This document shows positions 1-7,741 of a stretch of 53,383 nucleotides of DNA, piece after piece. Both the position numbers and the translations under genes were made by a program. The stretch's first letter is position 1, and every line of letters begins with the position of its first letter. The stretch is from Gallionella sp. (lineage in GTDB: Bacteria > Pseudomonadota > Gammaproteobacteria > Burkholderiales > Gallionellaceae): contig JAQTTV010000021.1 in the NCBI GenBank assembly GCA_028710565.1, forward strand, positions 1 through 53,383, given 5' to 3'. Below the pieces are notes generated by a model, which was not told where the DNA came from, made no database searches, and was given only the letters and a program-made list of their open reading frames with translations.

Positions 1-68
1 AGCGCTCAGTGATCCGGCCGAGTCAAGAATACGGCTTGCAGTCGCGCCACGTAAGCACTTTTATCAAT

Positions 69-266
69 TCAAACAACAGTTTGGAGTGAAAACCGCCGGA
101 TTCCGTCCGAATCCCGGCCGACCCTCTTGTAGTCCCGCACCAGCTCAACCAGCACCGCATCGGGCACCGCAGCCCAGTCGGGTTCGGCAGGAAAAACGAA
201 CTGGATTTGTCTGGCGATGGGCAGTTTTGCAAAACCCGCCCGCAGCGCGTCGCCCTCCGGACTCAT
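69..266 (-). CDS. Small hypothetical protein
   Basis: 65-residue protein with no signal peptide or membrane segment and a charged, mixed composition; I do not recognise a family. Its ATG overlaps the stop codon of the upstream gene (263-523) in an ATGA arrangement, which suggests translational coupling and is the main reason to believe it is real. It ends at a normal TGA, so it is not cut by the window edge. The function is unknown. It is the most downstream gene seen of the left minus-strand cluster. Confidence 0.5.
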   Translation of the reverse strand: MSPEGDALRAGFAKLPIARQIQFVFPAEPDWAAVPDAVLVELVRDYKRVGRDSDGIRRFSLQTVV

Positions 267-523
267 GGCTTTATATCCTTATCTGCCGGGTGCGGGGGCG
301 GAGTCTGTGGCACTTCAGCCGATTTTTTCGGCAAAACCACACCCTGTTTTATCTGCGCAAATTGCGAATGGTCTTTCTCGCCCGTCACCATGACTTTTGC
401 ATGCGCCCAATCGCCCAGGTAGAGCGAAGTCATAAATTCAGGCATTAAATCCCGGAAGCCGAAAAAAGGTGTAAAGAGGATGACCACCGTAAAAACGGCC
501 AGTGAGGACAATAGTTTTAGCAT
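263..523 (-). CDS. Small membrane-anchored or exported hypothetical protein
   Basis: 86 residues. The N-terminal 20 or so residues are hydrophobic (LLSSLAVFTVVILFTPFFGF) and act as a signal anchor or uncleaved signal peptide. The rest is hydrophilic and ends in a Pro-rich tail (PQTPPPHP). No family was recognised. It is followed directly by the 65-residue gene through an ATGA overlap. The ribosome binding site is weak (AAAGA). The neighbourhood of small exported proteins makes an envelope location plausible. Confidence 0.5.
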   Translation of the reverse strand: MLKLLSSLAVFTVVILFTPFFGFRDLMPEFMTSLYLGDWAHAKVMVTGEKDHSQFAQIKQGVVLPKKSAEVPQTPPPHPADKDIKP

Positions 524-641
524 GTGAATTCTTTCAGAACAGCGTTATTGCCTGAACCTGAAACGAAATGCCGGACTAAAAAGGGTTAAGGCTGAACAAC
601 CCTGATTTTAGAAGCTTCTTCGCAACACCCGTTGAGCATTC

Positions 642-1136
642 TCAGACGACGGGTAGTCTGCCCGCGCCCCGCTCATAAAGGCGTTCGGCCATCTCCGGGT
701 TTCCCGCCTGAGCGTAGACAGAGGACATACGAGAGAGAACCTCCCTTTCATCGGTATACGGGATCCCCAGAATATGGCCGAATGCCTTCATCTGACGCCA
801 ATAGATCGCCCATGCCTCGCCCCTGTTACCGACTTCTCGATAATGCCACAGCAGATCGTCCAGACAGGCCAGTGTCTCCAGATGCCAGGGGCCCAGCTCG
901 CGTTCAAGTTCCACGAGCGTGTTTAACAGATCAAGCTCATTTTTCGGGGCAGGCACCCCTACTGGCTTATCCTGTTTATCACACGAGACTGTTTCTTGCA
1001 CGTAATCAATTCCCCGTGCGGGTCGTCGCATGTAAAAGACAAGACACGCGGCCGCTATAGCCAGACTGATCGTTACGCGGATCAGTGAGTTGATTTCATC
1101 CTCGCTCAATATTTCGCCCTCTCCTCGTGAGAACAC
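642..1136 (-). CDS. Membrane-anchored hypothetical protein with TPR-like helices
   Basis: 164 residues with a GTG start. A second candidate start, TTG at 1109, is better placed behind an AGGAGAGGG ribosome binding site. One hydrophobic segment lies near residues 19-35 (VTISLAIAAACLVFYM) and is followed by Arg residues, suggesting an N-in anchor. The C-terminal two thirds are helical, with a TPR-like pattern around residues 75-160 (ending GNPEMAERLYERGAG). The role is unknown. TPR helices usually bind partner proteins, so an envelope-attached scaffold is possible. Confidence 0.5.
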   Translation of the reverse strand: MFSRGEGEILSEDEINSLIRVTISLAIAAACLVFYMRRPARGIDYVQETVSCDKQDKPVGVPAPKNELDLLNTLVELERELGPWHLETLACLDDLLWHYREVGNRGEAWAIYWRQMKAFGHILGIPYTDEREVLSRMSSVYAQAGNPEMAERLYERGAGRLPVV

Positions 1137-1168
1137 AGCCCTCGACGCCCCGCGCCCGAAAAGCCTGA

Positions 1169-1798
1169 TCAGCGTTGTTGCTTCCGAATAAATCGCGCCG
1201 CCTGTTCTTCATCCTCGCCGACCATTTTTATTTCCCGGCCTTTGGGTGTAACCAGCCAGTAATAGTCAGATGAGCCACCCCCATCGAAGTATTTATGCTT
1301 CGACACGACCAGATGGTTTGCATACTTTCCCCGACCTATGACCAGCACATCATTTGCGTCCGTAATGTAATGCTCTTTGCCGCTTGCCATGTCCAGCACG
1401 TGCAAGGCATTGGATACCGCCCATGCGGCACTCAGAAAATACAACTGCTTGCCGTCCGCAGAAAATATCCAGTTGTTGAATTGCGTGAGTGTTTTTTCGG
1501 GGACTTCATCATGATGCGTCGCCAATAGACGACGTACCTGCTTGCCGGAAAGATCGGAAATCCAGAGTTCTCTCTCCAGCGCCTCGCTATCCGGAGCCTT
1601 CTGGCGCGTGGTTCGCCCGAATACCACCGTCTGCCCATCCGGCGAAAGCAGCGGATTGCTGTCGGCATGCAGGGAAGTCAATTGCCGTGAAATGCCATCA
1701 TCCCCGACATAAAAAATATCCCCCCCCTGCTCGCGCACGGAAGCAGCATTCGCAGCACCCGCAAACATCAAAACCAGAAGCATTAAAACTAACTTCAT
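1169..1798 (-). CDS. Exported PD40/WD40-like beta-propeller-type protein
   Basis: 209 residues. It has a clear Sec signal peptide (MKLVLMLLVLMFAGAANA) and then TolB/PD40-type repeats, including a LLSPDGQTVVFGR blade motif and a LYFLSAAWAV segment. Start chosen: ATG with GGAGGGTGT just upstream. It is a shorter paralogue of the C-terminal half of the protein at 5334-6710, sharing the GDIFYVGDDG, LxFLSxAW and VTPxGxE motifs. A third, decayed copy of its last 50 residues lies at 16271-16441. The mature protein should be periplasmic. Ligand or partner are unknown. Confidence 0.75.
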   Translation of the reverse strand: MKLVLMLLVLMFAGAANAASVREQGGDIFYVGDDGISRQLTSLHADSNPLLSPDGQTVVFGRTTRQKAPDSEALERELWISDLSGKQVRRLLATHHDEVPEKTLTQFNNWIFSADGKQLYFLSAAWAVSNALHVLDMASGKEHYITDANDVLVIGRGKYANHLVVSKHKYFDGGGSSDYYWLVTPKGREIKMVGEDEEQAARFIRKQQR

Positions 1799-1857
1799 AC
1801 ACCCTCCGTCAAATTTGTGAATAGTAGTAATTCTGTCACCTCATATTTGATTGCTCG

Positions 1858-3477
1858 CTAGCGGTTATTGCAACTACTACCCGAGCAATTATTATCTCTG
1901 CGGTAATCAGCATTGCGACGGGCATTATCATGAGATTGTGCATCTCTTAGCGCCTCGCGGGATTTCTCAGCGTTGATCTCCCAAATGCTGGGGACTCTTT
2001 GGGCTTGGCGCTGCTCTTCCGCTGCTCGCGCGCTTTCAGCAGCTTTTACTCGATATCTTGCATCAGCTTCTGCGTCTTGTTCCCTTTGAATCTCAGCGTT
2101 TCGCGCCTCACGTTTTTTATCTAACTCACGTTCTATCTGAGCGTTATACTCATCCGCCTGAAGTGCAGTAAACCCTCTGTCACTTTTGATCGTCACGTCC
2201 GCACCTTTTTCGATCAGGAGTTTCTCAATAGCCTTGGATGGATGCAGAGAAGAGGTGGCATAGTGTAAAGGTGTCCACCCACCGCTGTTTTGAGCATTTA
2301 TATCTGCGCCGTTGGAAACCAGCAGCCTGACAATTTCCTCCTGCCCTCTCTCTGCTGCAATATGTAGGCGAGTATTGCCATACTTATCCCTGACGTTGAA
2401 ATCTGGAACTGCGCCGGATGCCAAGAATTTTTTCGCCTGAGTCGTATCACCTGAATCCAGTGCATGGAAAACAAGATTGTCTCTTGCAATTATGAAAGTC
2501 TGATTATGCGGTTCCAACGAAATTGCTTTTTGATAATCGGCAAGTTGACCATCCAAATCTTTCACGAAGGACTTCGCGCTCGCTCGGTCTTCGTAATAAG
2601 TCGCAGTTAGCGGGGACAGCCTGATTGCTTCGCTCGCATCCTCAACCCAGCCCTTGTCATCATTTAACCAGCCTTTTGCCTTCCCCCTCGCACTATACGC
2701 TTCTGCAAATTGAGGATCCAACTCAATCGCTCGGGTGTATTCAGCTATTGCCCCCTGATAATCATTGGATTCACGTTTAGTGCGGCCACTTTGGAAGGAA
2801 GCATAGGCCTGCGGATGAGCGTTTTTTTCTTCTGTTAGCGCAACTTGCCTTCGTGCATTATGAAGACTCTCCCAAATATCTTGCTTGCCCGGATCCAGTG
2901 AGGCGGCCATTTGATAATCTTGCAGCGCACCCTGCCAGTCATCCAGCCAGCTTTTTGAGTCTCCTCGAATTTTAAAATACAGGGCTGATTTCGGATTTAA
3001 CTCAATGCCACGGCTAAAATCAGCCACCGCACCTCGATAATCATGGGCTTGATACTTATTGCTTCCACTCTGCAAAAAGGCATAGGCTTGCGGATGCGCC
3101 TTTTCCTCTTCCGCCAGCGCAATATCCAAACTCAGTGTTTTCGTTGCGCCATCCAACTCGTTTTTGTAGTCCTGTTCGCCCGGCACAAGCGAAACCGCCA
3201 TTTTCAAATCAGCAACCCTGCCTGAAAAATCTTTCAAGTTATACTTCGCGGTAGCTCTGCTGGCATAGGCATCGGCGTTCTTTGGATCCAGCATAATTGC
3301 CTGATTAACATCCTCAAGCCACCCCTTGTCATCGCCTAACAAACCCTTAACTTTCCCCCTCAGCAAATAGTAAACCGATTGTTTGGAATCCAACTCAATC
3401 GCCTTATTGATCAAAGTGATAGCTCCCAAATAATCCTTGCTCTTAGTTTTATTGACTGCATCCCGCGCCAACTCCAC
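1858..3477 (-). CDS. TPR and ankyrin-repeat protein, reading frame cut from its signal peptide by a G-run frameshift
   Basis: 539 residues from a GTG that has no ribosome binding site. Residues 1-330 contain TPR pairs in which a PQAYAFLQSG-type unit recurs twice and YRGAVADFSRGIELNPKSA-like helices repeat. Residues 345-435 carry two to three ankyrin repeats (GNTRLHIAAERGQEEIVRLL; GWTPLHYA). The tail is charged and coiled-coil-like. Immediately upstream in another frame lies an intact start with signal peptide (3449-3607). Removing one G from the run at 3477-3483 joins the two into one protein of about 580 residues. The original product was therefore probably exported and bound proteins through its repeats. 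The alternative is a sequencing error in the homopolymer. Confidence 0.75.
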   Translation of the reverse strand: MELARDAVNKTKSKDYLGAITLINKAIELDSKQSVYYLLRGKVKGLLGDDKGWLEDVNQAIMLDPKNADAYASRATAKYNLKDFSGRVADLKMAVSLVPGEQDYKNELDGATKTLSLDIALAEEEKAHPQAYAFLQSGSNKYQAHDYRGAVADFSRGIELNPKSALYFKIRGDSKSWLDDWQGALQDYQMAASLDPGKQDIWESLHNARRQVALTEEKNAHPQAYASFQSGRTKRESNDYQGAIAEYTRAIELDPQFAEAYSARGKAKGWLNDDKGWVEDASEAIRLSPLTATYYEDRASAKSFVKDLDGQLADYQKAISLEPHNQTFIIARDNLVFHALDSGDTTQAKKFLASGAVPDFNVRDKYGNTRLHIAAERGQEEIVRLLVSNGADINAQNSGGWTPLHYATSSLHPSKAIEKLLIEKGADVTIKSDRGFTALQADEYNAQIERELDKKREARNAEIQREQDAEADARYRVKAAESARAAEEQRQAQRVPSIWEINAEKSREALRDAQSHDNARRNADYRRDNNCSGSSCNNR

Positions 3478-3607
3478 CCCCCCTCATCTGCACCTTTTCT
3501 TCCGGTGTTAGTGAGCTGCCGAAAACCTGATCGAAAATACCGGCCTGTGCGACAGGTGTGATACACAAAGACAGCCCAACCATCATCCTCAATATGACTC
3601 GCTGCAT
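3449..3607 (-). pseudogene. Out-of-frame 5' part (signal peptide) of the TPR/ankyrin gene
   Basis: The ATG at 3607 has an AAGGGG ribosome binding site. It opens with a good Sec signal peptide (MQRVILRMMVGLSLCITPVA, then QA) and continues IFDQVFGSSLTPEEKVQM before the 7-G run pushes it out of frame to a TAA 52 codons in. The downstream frame resumes exactly at this point with the TPR domain, so this is the true N-terminus of the gene at 1858-3477. The frame would be restored with 6 Gs. Confidence 0.8.
3477..3483. repeat. Homopolymer run (7 C on plus, 7 G on coding strand) at the frameshift
   Basis: Seven consecutive C on the plus strand inside the coding region. Six would give a continuous signal peptide plus TPR/ankyrin reading frame. 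Runs of this kind slip during replication and can switch genes on and off. They are also a common site of sequencing error. Confidence 0.8.
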
Positions 3608-3650
3608 GTCAAATCCCCTTTATAAAAACTTCCCGGTCAGTCCGGGTGCT

Positions 3651-4033
3651 ATTCAATTAACTGATGTTACGCAGTAACATCAGTCGTGCATCAAAATCAA
3701 CTTCGCCGGGGGCAGCCCGGCTGCTGGTTACTTTCTTTTGCGTTGCCAAAAGAAAGTAACCCAAGAAAAGGCAACCCCGGTGCGCCATCCCGTCGGCCTG
3801 CCAGTGGCAGGCAGGCGGGATTCCCTCGACAGTCAGCAAACAACGGGGCTGCGGAACTCGCACGATCCGCTACGCGTTCACGTGCTCAAACAGTCCTCGC
3901 CGAACCCCACCGTTGTTTGCTGGCTGTCTTCGGCGGCGCACAGGGGCTTTACGGCGGAAGTTCCAGGGTTATCCCTCAAACAACTTATTAACCCTTGTTT
4001 TTGAAGCTTGTGCGTAACATCAGTCAATTAAAT
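3651..4033. mobile_element. MITE-like element with 20-bp inverted ends
   Basis: A 383-bp segment without a credible gene. The left end (3651-3670, ATTCAATTAACTGATGTTAC) and the inverted right end (4014-4033) match at 18 of 20 bases. The left end runs on into a hairpin (CTGATGTTAC GCA GTAACATCAG). The interior contains a motif seen as a dispersed repeat in many proteobacteria (TTACTTTCTTTTGCGTTGCC, then its near-inverse GCCAAAAGAAAGTAACCC). Short ORFs in it are typical false genes of that repeat. It sits between the CAP gene and the TPR gene and may also end transcription. Confidence 0.6.
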
Positions 4034-4042
4034 GAAAAACTA

Positions 4043-4684
4043 TCAATAAGGTTTTTGTCCGACATAATTTCCCGCAGGTTTGTATTGGCATACCCAGACC
4101 TGGCTGTTGTCACGACAGACCGCCACGGCGCAACCGACTGATGTCGTGTTCTTCCAGACCACCTGGGTATAATGCCCGCACACCTTGCCTTCGGCACAAC
4201 GGTTGTCGGCGTAGTTGTAATCGCTTTTCTCGCTGCTCCAGCTATTGACGACCTGGGTTGAGGAAACATCCTGCTTGGGGCCGTTTGACCATGGCCCTGC
4301 CCAATACAAGTTCTCGCCAAGATGCCCGGGTGAATGTTGCATGCGACATTGACGGGTGTTCTTTAAATTATCCGCCCACTCCTGAGCAGAAGCCTCCAGC
4401 ATATCCGAATAAGCAATGTCGGGAACCCCCACCTGCGCACGCCAACGATTATGCGCGGCGACCATTTCAGTCTGAGAGGCATTTAACTCGTTAGTTGAAC
4501 CTCCCGGCTTAACAGCGCGACTACGAAGCTCTAAGAACGCGCGAAGAGCACTGTCATTCCCTTTACTTGAACTACCTGACGTAGCTGCATTACCACCTTC
4601 ACCCTCAGATGAATTATTCAACGGATCAGCACTCCAGCCAGACAGTGGTAAACCCAATGCAATCATCAGTAATATTCTTTTCAA
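4043..4684 (-). CDS. Secreted CAP/SCP (PR-1-like) domain protein
   Basis: 213 residues. TTG start with GAGG upstream; signal peptide MKRILLMIALGLPLSGWSA; a low-complexity Ser/Gly/Asn linker to about residue 50; then a complete CAP domain. Visible family motifs are AAHNRWRAQVGVP, GENLYWA, CGHYTQVVWKNTTSVGCA and VCQYKPAGNYVGQKPY, with the cavity His residues of the HNxxR and GHYTQ motifs and several Cys for disulphides. CAP proteins are secreted; bacterial members have little-known roles. It is paralogous to 15758-16258, which also follows a PD40-type gene. Confidence 0.88.
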   Translation of the reverse strand: MKRILLMIALGLPLSGWSADPLNNSSEGEGGNAATSGSSSKGNDSALRAFLELRSRAVKPGGSTNELNASQTEMVAAHNRWRAQVGVPDIAYSDMLEASAQEWADNLKNTRQCRMQHSPGHLGENLYWAGPWSNGPKQDVSSTQVVNSWSSEKSDYNYADNRCAEGKVCGHYTQVVWKNTTSVGCAVAVCRDNSQVWVCQYKPAGNYVGQKPY

Positions 4685-4813
4685 GATGCCGTCCTCACAA
4701 GTTATTAGCCTTTTTATAATTCACAACCTACCCGTCAGTCTCTGCCAAAACGAGAAAGTAACAGGCTCCAGCAAAGGTTAATCCCCACCCTCCAGTACCA
4801 GTTAATCCGAAAA

Positions 4814-5098
4814 CTAGTATGGCACCGAATAGCCACTTGTCTCCACCCGGTACACATAACGATGGCGATAGCCGTGCCATTCCGCAGCCACCAACGCTAC
4901 CCGACAAACCATATTGGCTGACACCTTGCACTCGGTCAGCTTTACCGCCTGAACACTTCCCGGCTCGAAGTCCGGTGCATAAACGGGCGTAATGCCCGCA
5001 CCCCACGGTTCGGCAAGTGCATTTCCTGCGAACAGGCTGATTCCGAAACCCAATATTGAACATATCTTGGACAAACGCTCCACACGATCCTCAATCAA
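4814..5098 (-). CDS. Small exported protein; C-terminus related to the YcxB-type protein at 10.6 kb, apparently truncated
   Basis: About 94 residues with an uncertain start (TTG at 5098, or a nearby GTG behind GAGG). An N-terminal hydrophobic segment ending in ALA fits a signal peptide. The end (AEWHGYRHRYVYRVETSGYSVPY, stop) matches EWHWIRYCYVYVVEASGGSVPYWF of the protein at 10568-11494. Past the TAG the frame reads F-S-D-stop where the paralogue reads F-A-D-Q, so Trp (TGG) and Gln (CAA) codons seem to have become stops. Either this is a truncated duplicate or a short protein sharing one domain. Confidence 0.5.
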   Translation of the reverse strand: MIEDRVERLSKICSILGFGISLFAGNALAEPWGAGITPVYAPDFEPGSVQAVKLTECKVSANMVCRVALVAAEWHGYRHRYVYRVETSGYSVPY

Positions 5099-5183
5099 TA
5101 TTCCGATTTCCTTCCCTTCCCCTTGTTCTCTACTTTGTGCGGCAAATACTCCGAGAAAGCGGATATCCAGCGCCTTGACTTAA

Positions 5184-5212
5184 CTGGATTCCCGCCTGCG
5201 CGGGATAACCAG
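5184..5212. repeat. dRS3-like palindromic repeat
   Basis: CTGG-ATTCCCGCCTGCGCGGGAT-AA-CCAG. The core resembles the ATTCCC-N8-GGGAAT dispersed repeat known from Neisseria and other betaproteobacteria. It can form a strong hairpin and lies in the 235-bp gap between 5098 and 5334, which otherwise shows no gene. Confidence 0.5.
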
Positions 5213-5333
5213 CGACTTGCCAGCTTGCGGGCTTAGTCGAATGGCTAGTCGTTTCATCAATGACAAAACCGAATAATTCAGCATCTTCTTAACACTTCAT
5301 CTTTCCGATTCAATAGCTCGCCATTACTTAATC

Positions 5334-6710
5334 TCAGTCACTCTCCTGGCGCTTCACAAACTCCATCGCCTGCGCTTCCTTCTCGCCGATTGCCATCACC
5401 TCCTTGCCTTCGGGCGTTATCAGAAAGTAGCAACCAGATTTTCCAGCCGAATCTTCGTGACACATATCCTCAATCACAAGATGCTCGGCATAGCGTCCGC
5501 GATGAATGACAATTACGATGTTTGAACCCGTAATAAATTTTTGCTTTCCTGTAGCCAGGTTAAGCACATGCAGGGCATCCCGCTCCATCCATGCTTCACT
5601 GAGGAAATACAGTCGATCGCCCGCCACAGAAAACGCCAGAGAGTTGAACTGAGCCAGGTTGGCTTCGACATCATCATCCACCATACGCGTTTTCAGCAAT
5701 CGCTTGGCGTTCTTGCCCGTAACATCCACCACCCATATCTCATTACCCCGAAATAGCTCATAATCTCGTTCGTGCTTGGGTCTGATATGCAGATAGGCTA
5801 CCTTTTTACCATCCGGTGACAGCACGGCCCCTCCATTATTCTTACCCGTCGTGATCCGGTGCGACTGCCCGTCATCGCCGACATAGAATATATCGCCTTC
5901 CCGTGCATGTATCGAATTCGGCTTGCTCTCCTGCGCTTTGACCTTGATCTCCTCCTGCGCATCCACACTGGAAAGCGGCGCATCGTTAATCAGCCAGGTG
6001 GCATAAATCTCGCTGATTTTCCATTTCTTGCCGCTGTATTTACCTGGAAAGTCTCGCATGAAACGCAAGAAGGTGCGGTAATCCTCAGGCGTGGACTGTT
6101 CAAGAATCGGCGTGATTTTTTTGCCTTGCCACTTGCCGTGGCTGACCTTTTCTTTCATTTTCGTGGTGAATTCAACCACCTCATGCCCAGCCACAACCAT
6201 TGCGCCCAATGCTTCGTTCTCATCGCTGTCATCTTTGGCCGCAAGGACTTGCTCCAGCGTGCTGATGGGTTTTCCGTCGTTATTCAGAAAAGTGATGCCA
6301 TTGACATACAAATCTAACAGCAGACCGTGATAGATATCCGCAGGCAACAACACCGGCAACTCGACCACGCCCTCCTGAGTAATGTCATCTAGTTTCGATC
6401 CTGCTTCCGCACGCACCCAACTATCCTGCTCATGCACCGCTTCGACTTCGATGCGCCCGGCGACAGCGAGCCCGCCAGCCTTTTCTCGTGCATACAGATT
6501 GCCGTGCGCGGCTAAAGCGATGCCGTGCTTGCTGCCGCAATTGATGCGCATCCGTTCAGGTTTTTCTGGCGGCCCCTTCAGTTCGGCGATGGTACACATC
6601 AACCTTTGCTCAATCTGTGCGCTTTCCGCAAAGGCCGGGAATGCCATCAACCCCGGCAGCACAATTAGGATACCGCGCCACATCAAGATGCTACGAACGG
6701 CGAAAATCAT
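5334..6710 (-). CDS. Exported PD40/WD40-like protein, long form
   Basis: 458 residues. ATG start behind GGGGGTGG; signal peptide ending in AFPAFAESA. The N-terminal half (about 30-265) is not recognised. The C-terminal half carries TolB/PD40-type blades (GDIFYVGDDGQSHRITTG, AVLSPDGKKVAYL, LYFLSEAWMERDALHVL) and ends in a segment homologous to the protein at 1169-1798. It should be periplasmic or surface-exposed. Downstream genes (4814, then CAP at 4043) follow the same PD40-then-CAP order as the remnant at 16.3 kb, so this looks like one copy of a duplicated block. Confidence 0.7.
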   Translation of the reverse strand: MIFAVRSILMWRGILIVLPGLMAFPAFAESAQIEQRLMCTIAELKGPPEKPERMRINCGSKHGIALAAHGNLYAREKAGGLAVAGRIEVEAVHEQDSWVRAEAGSKLDDITQEGVVELPVLLPADIYHGLLLDLYVNGITFLNNDGKPISTLEQVLAAKDDSDENEALGAMVVAGHEVVEFTTKMKEKVSHGKWQGKKITPILEQSTPEDYRTFLRFMRDFPGKYSGKKWKISEIYATWLINDAPLSSVDAQEEIKVKAQESKPNSIHAREGDIFYVGDDGQSHRITTGKNNGGAVLSPDGKKVAYLHIRPKHERDYELFRGNEIWVVDVTGKNAKRLLKTRMVDDDVEANLAQFNSLAFSVAGDRLYFLSEAWMERDALHVLNLATGKQKFITGSNIVIVIHRGRYAEHLVIEDMCHEDSAGKSGCYFLITPEGKEVMAIGEKEAQAMEFVKRQESD

Positions 6711-6831
6711 CTGCCACCCCCATCAGTTCATTAAAATAAATATACAGTCAACACACCCAAGCAAATTATGGGCATCCGATTTGGCGATTCTGCCGCGCTT
6801 TCCTGCTGGCTTACCCACTGAAGGTTCAACC

Positions 6832-7143
6832 TTAGTCCCCCTTTGAACAAGTCAGGCCACTTGAGAAACATGCATATCCCCCAGCCTCACATCGCGCCAT
6901 TGCTTCCCCCTTGGCTTCGGCTTCTGAGTACCCCGTACCATAATATGTTCTATCTGTGTGTATGTAACAGCCCCATTTCTTACCCGCCTTTTCGCCCCGC
7001 CTAAAACTGGCAACCTCTTGTTTCAACATTTGAATTTCAATCCTCATCTCGTGAAGCTCACTCTCCACTTCCTCCAGCGTGCTGGCGATTGCTGCACCTG
7101 GGAAAAGCCCAATGACAAGTAATGTAAGCAAAATTTTCTTCAT
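6832..7143 (-). CDS. Small exported coiled-coil/Cys-containing protein
   Basis: 103 residues. ATG with GGGAG upstream. Signal peptide MKKILLTLLVIGLFPGAAIA; a short coiled coil follows (STLEEVESELHEMRIEIQML). The C-terminal 45 residues contain four Cys (GCYIHTD, MARCEAG, YACFSSGLTC) that probably form disulphides, a plan similar to DUF-type small periplasmic proteins. No function is assigned. It is monocistronic-looking, with about 120 bp upstream to 5334-6710 on the same strand. Confidence 0.6.
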   Translation of the reverse strand: MKKILLTLLVIGLFPGAAIASTLEEVESELHEMRIEIQMLKQEVASFRRGEKAGKKWGCYIHTDRTYYGTGYSEAEAKGEAMARCEAGGYACFSSGLTCSKGD

Positions 7144-7459
7144 GTGTACTCCCGATAGTAATAATTCATCAGTTCAATTACAAAGTACAACGCCAGATAG
7201 GTTGAATAGTTGCCAAGCTAACGGGCATGGCATGTTGCCACCCCTGATAATAAAACACACCATGCCCATTTCCCTCACCCCAACCCTCTCCCGGAGGGCG
7301 AGGGGGCAAACGTACGCTACGCGCGTTTCACGTTAAGGAAGCACTGATTTATTCGCGTCTCCTAGAACCTTAACGCACTACAAACAAATTCTATTCACAC
7401 TTTTCCGTCCTGCTTTGACTTAAGAGTAGCCAATATAATCAGCACAAAATAATGCACAG
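7144..7459. other. Gene-free interval with a GC-rich repeat
   Basis: 316 bp between two minus-strand genes. It contains an inverted GC-rich block (7271-7306: CCCTCACCCCAACCCTCTCC then GGAGGGCGAGGGGG), a type often dispersed between proteobacterial genes and able to act as a terminator or protein-binding repeat. Nothing else is recognised. Confidence 0.45.
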
Positions 7460-7714
7460 TCAGTCGATGGTTACGGCTGGCAGCAAGCCATCCTCACCTT
7501 CACGGTGTTCCACCTCGACATGCCGCCAATCACCATCACGTTTCTCTGAAAATCCCCATATCCCCGAACTGCCGTATTCCGCCATCACGCGAATCTTTAA
7601 CCGGGTCTTGGCATACACAGCTACACTCGCAATAGGTATCAGGGGCTCCGCACAACATGTCGAACTGATGAATACAGCAGCGAACGAGAAAATAAATATT
7701 TGTACGTATCTCAT
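7460..7714 (-). CDS. Small exported hypothetical protein
   Basis: 84 residues with a clear signal peptide (MRYVQIFIFSFAAVFISSTC, then CAEP) and a short beta-rich remainder rich in Trp, Glu and Arg. A Cys-Cys pair at the cleavage region could suggest a lipoprotein, but the lipobox is poor. No ribosome binding site is evident. It lies 27 bp downstream of 7742-8701, so it may be co-transcribed. The function is unknown. Confidence 0.5.
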   Translation of the reverse strand: MRYVQIFIFSFAAVFISSTCCAEPLIPIASVAVYAKTRLKIRVMAEYGSSGIWGFSEKRDGDWRHVEVEHREGEDGLLPAVTID

Positions 7715-7741
7715 TGAATTAAAAATTTTAATTTTTAAAAG

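Noticed and set aside
632..1060. 142-codon plus-strand ORF opposite the gene at 642-1136
   Set aside because: Pro/Arg-rich shadow frame without start signal; the minus strand carries a hydrophobic anchor and helical domain.
3686..3991. 101-codon ORF inside the MITE-like element
   Set aside because: It arises from the dispersed repeat motif and is a common false gene type; no ribosome binding site.
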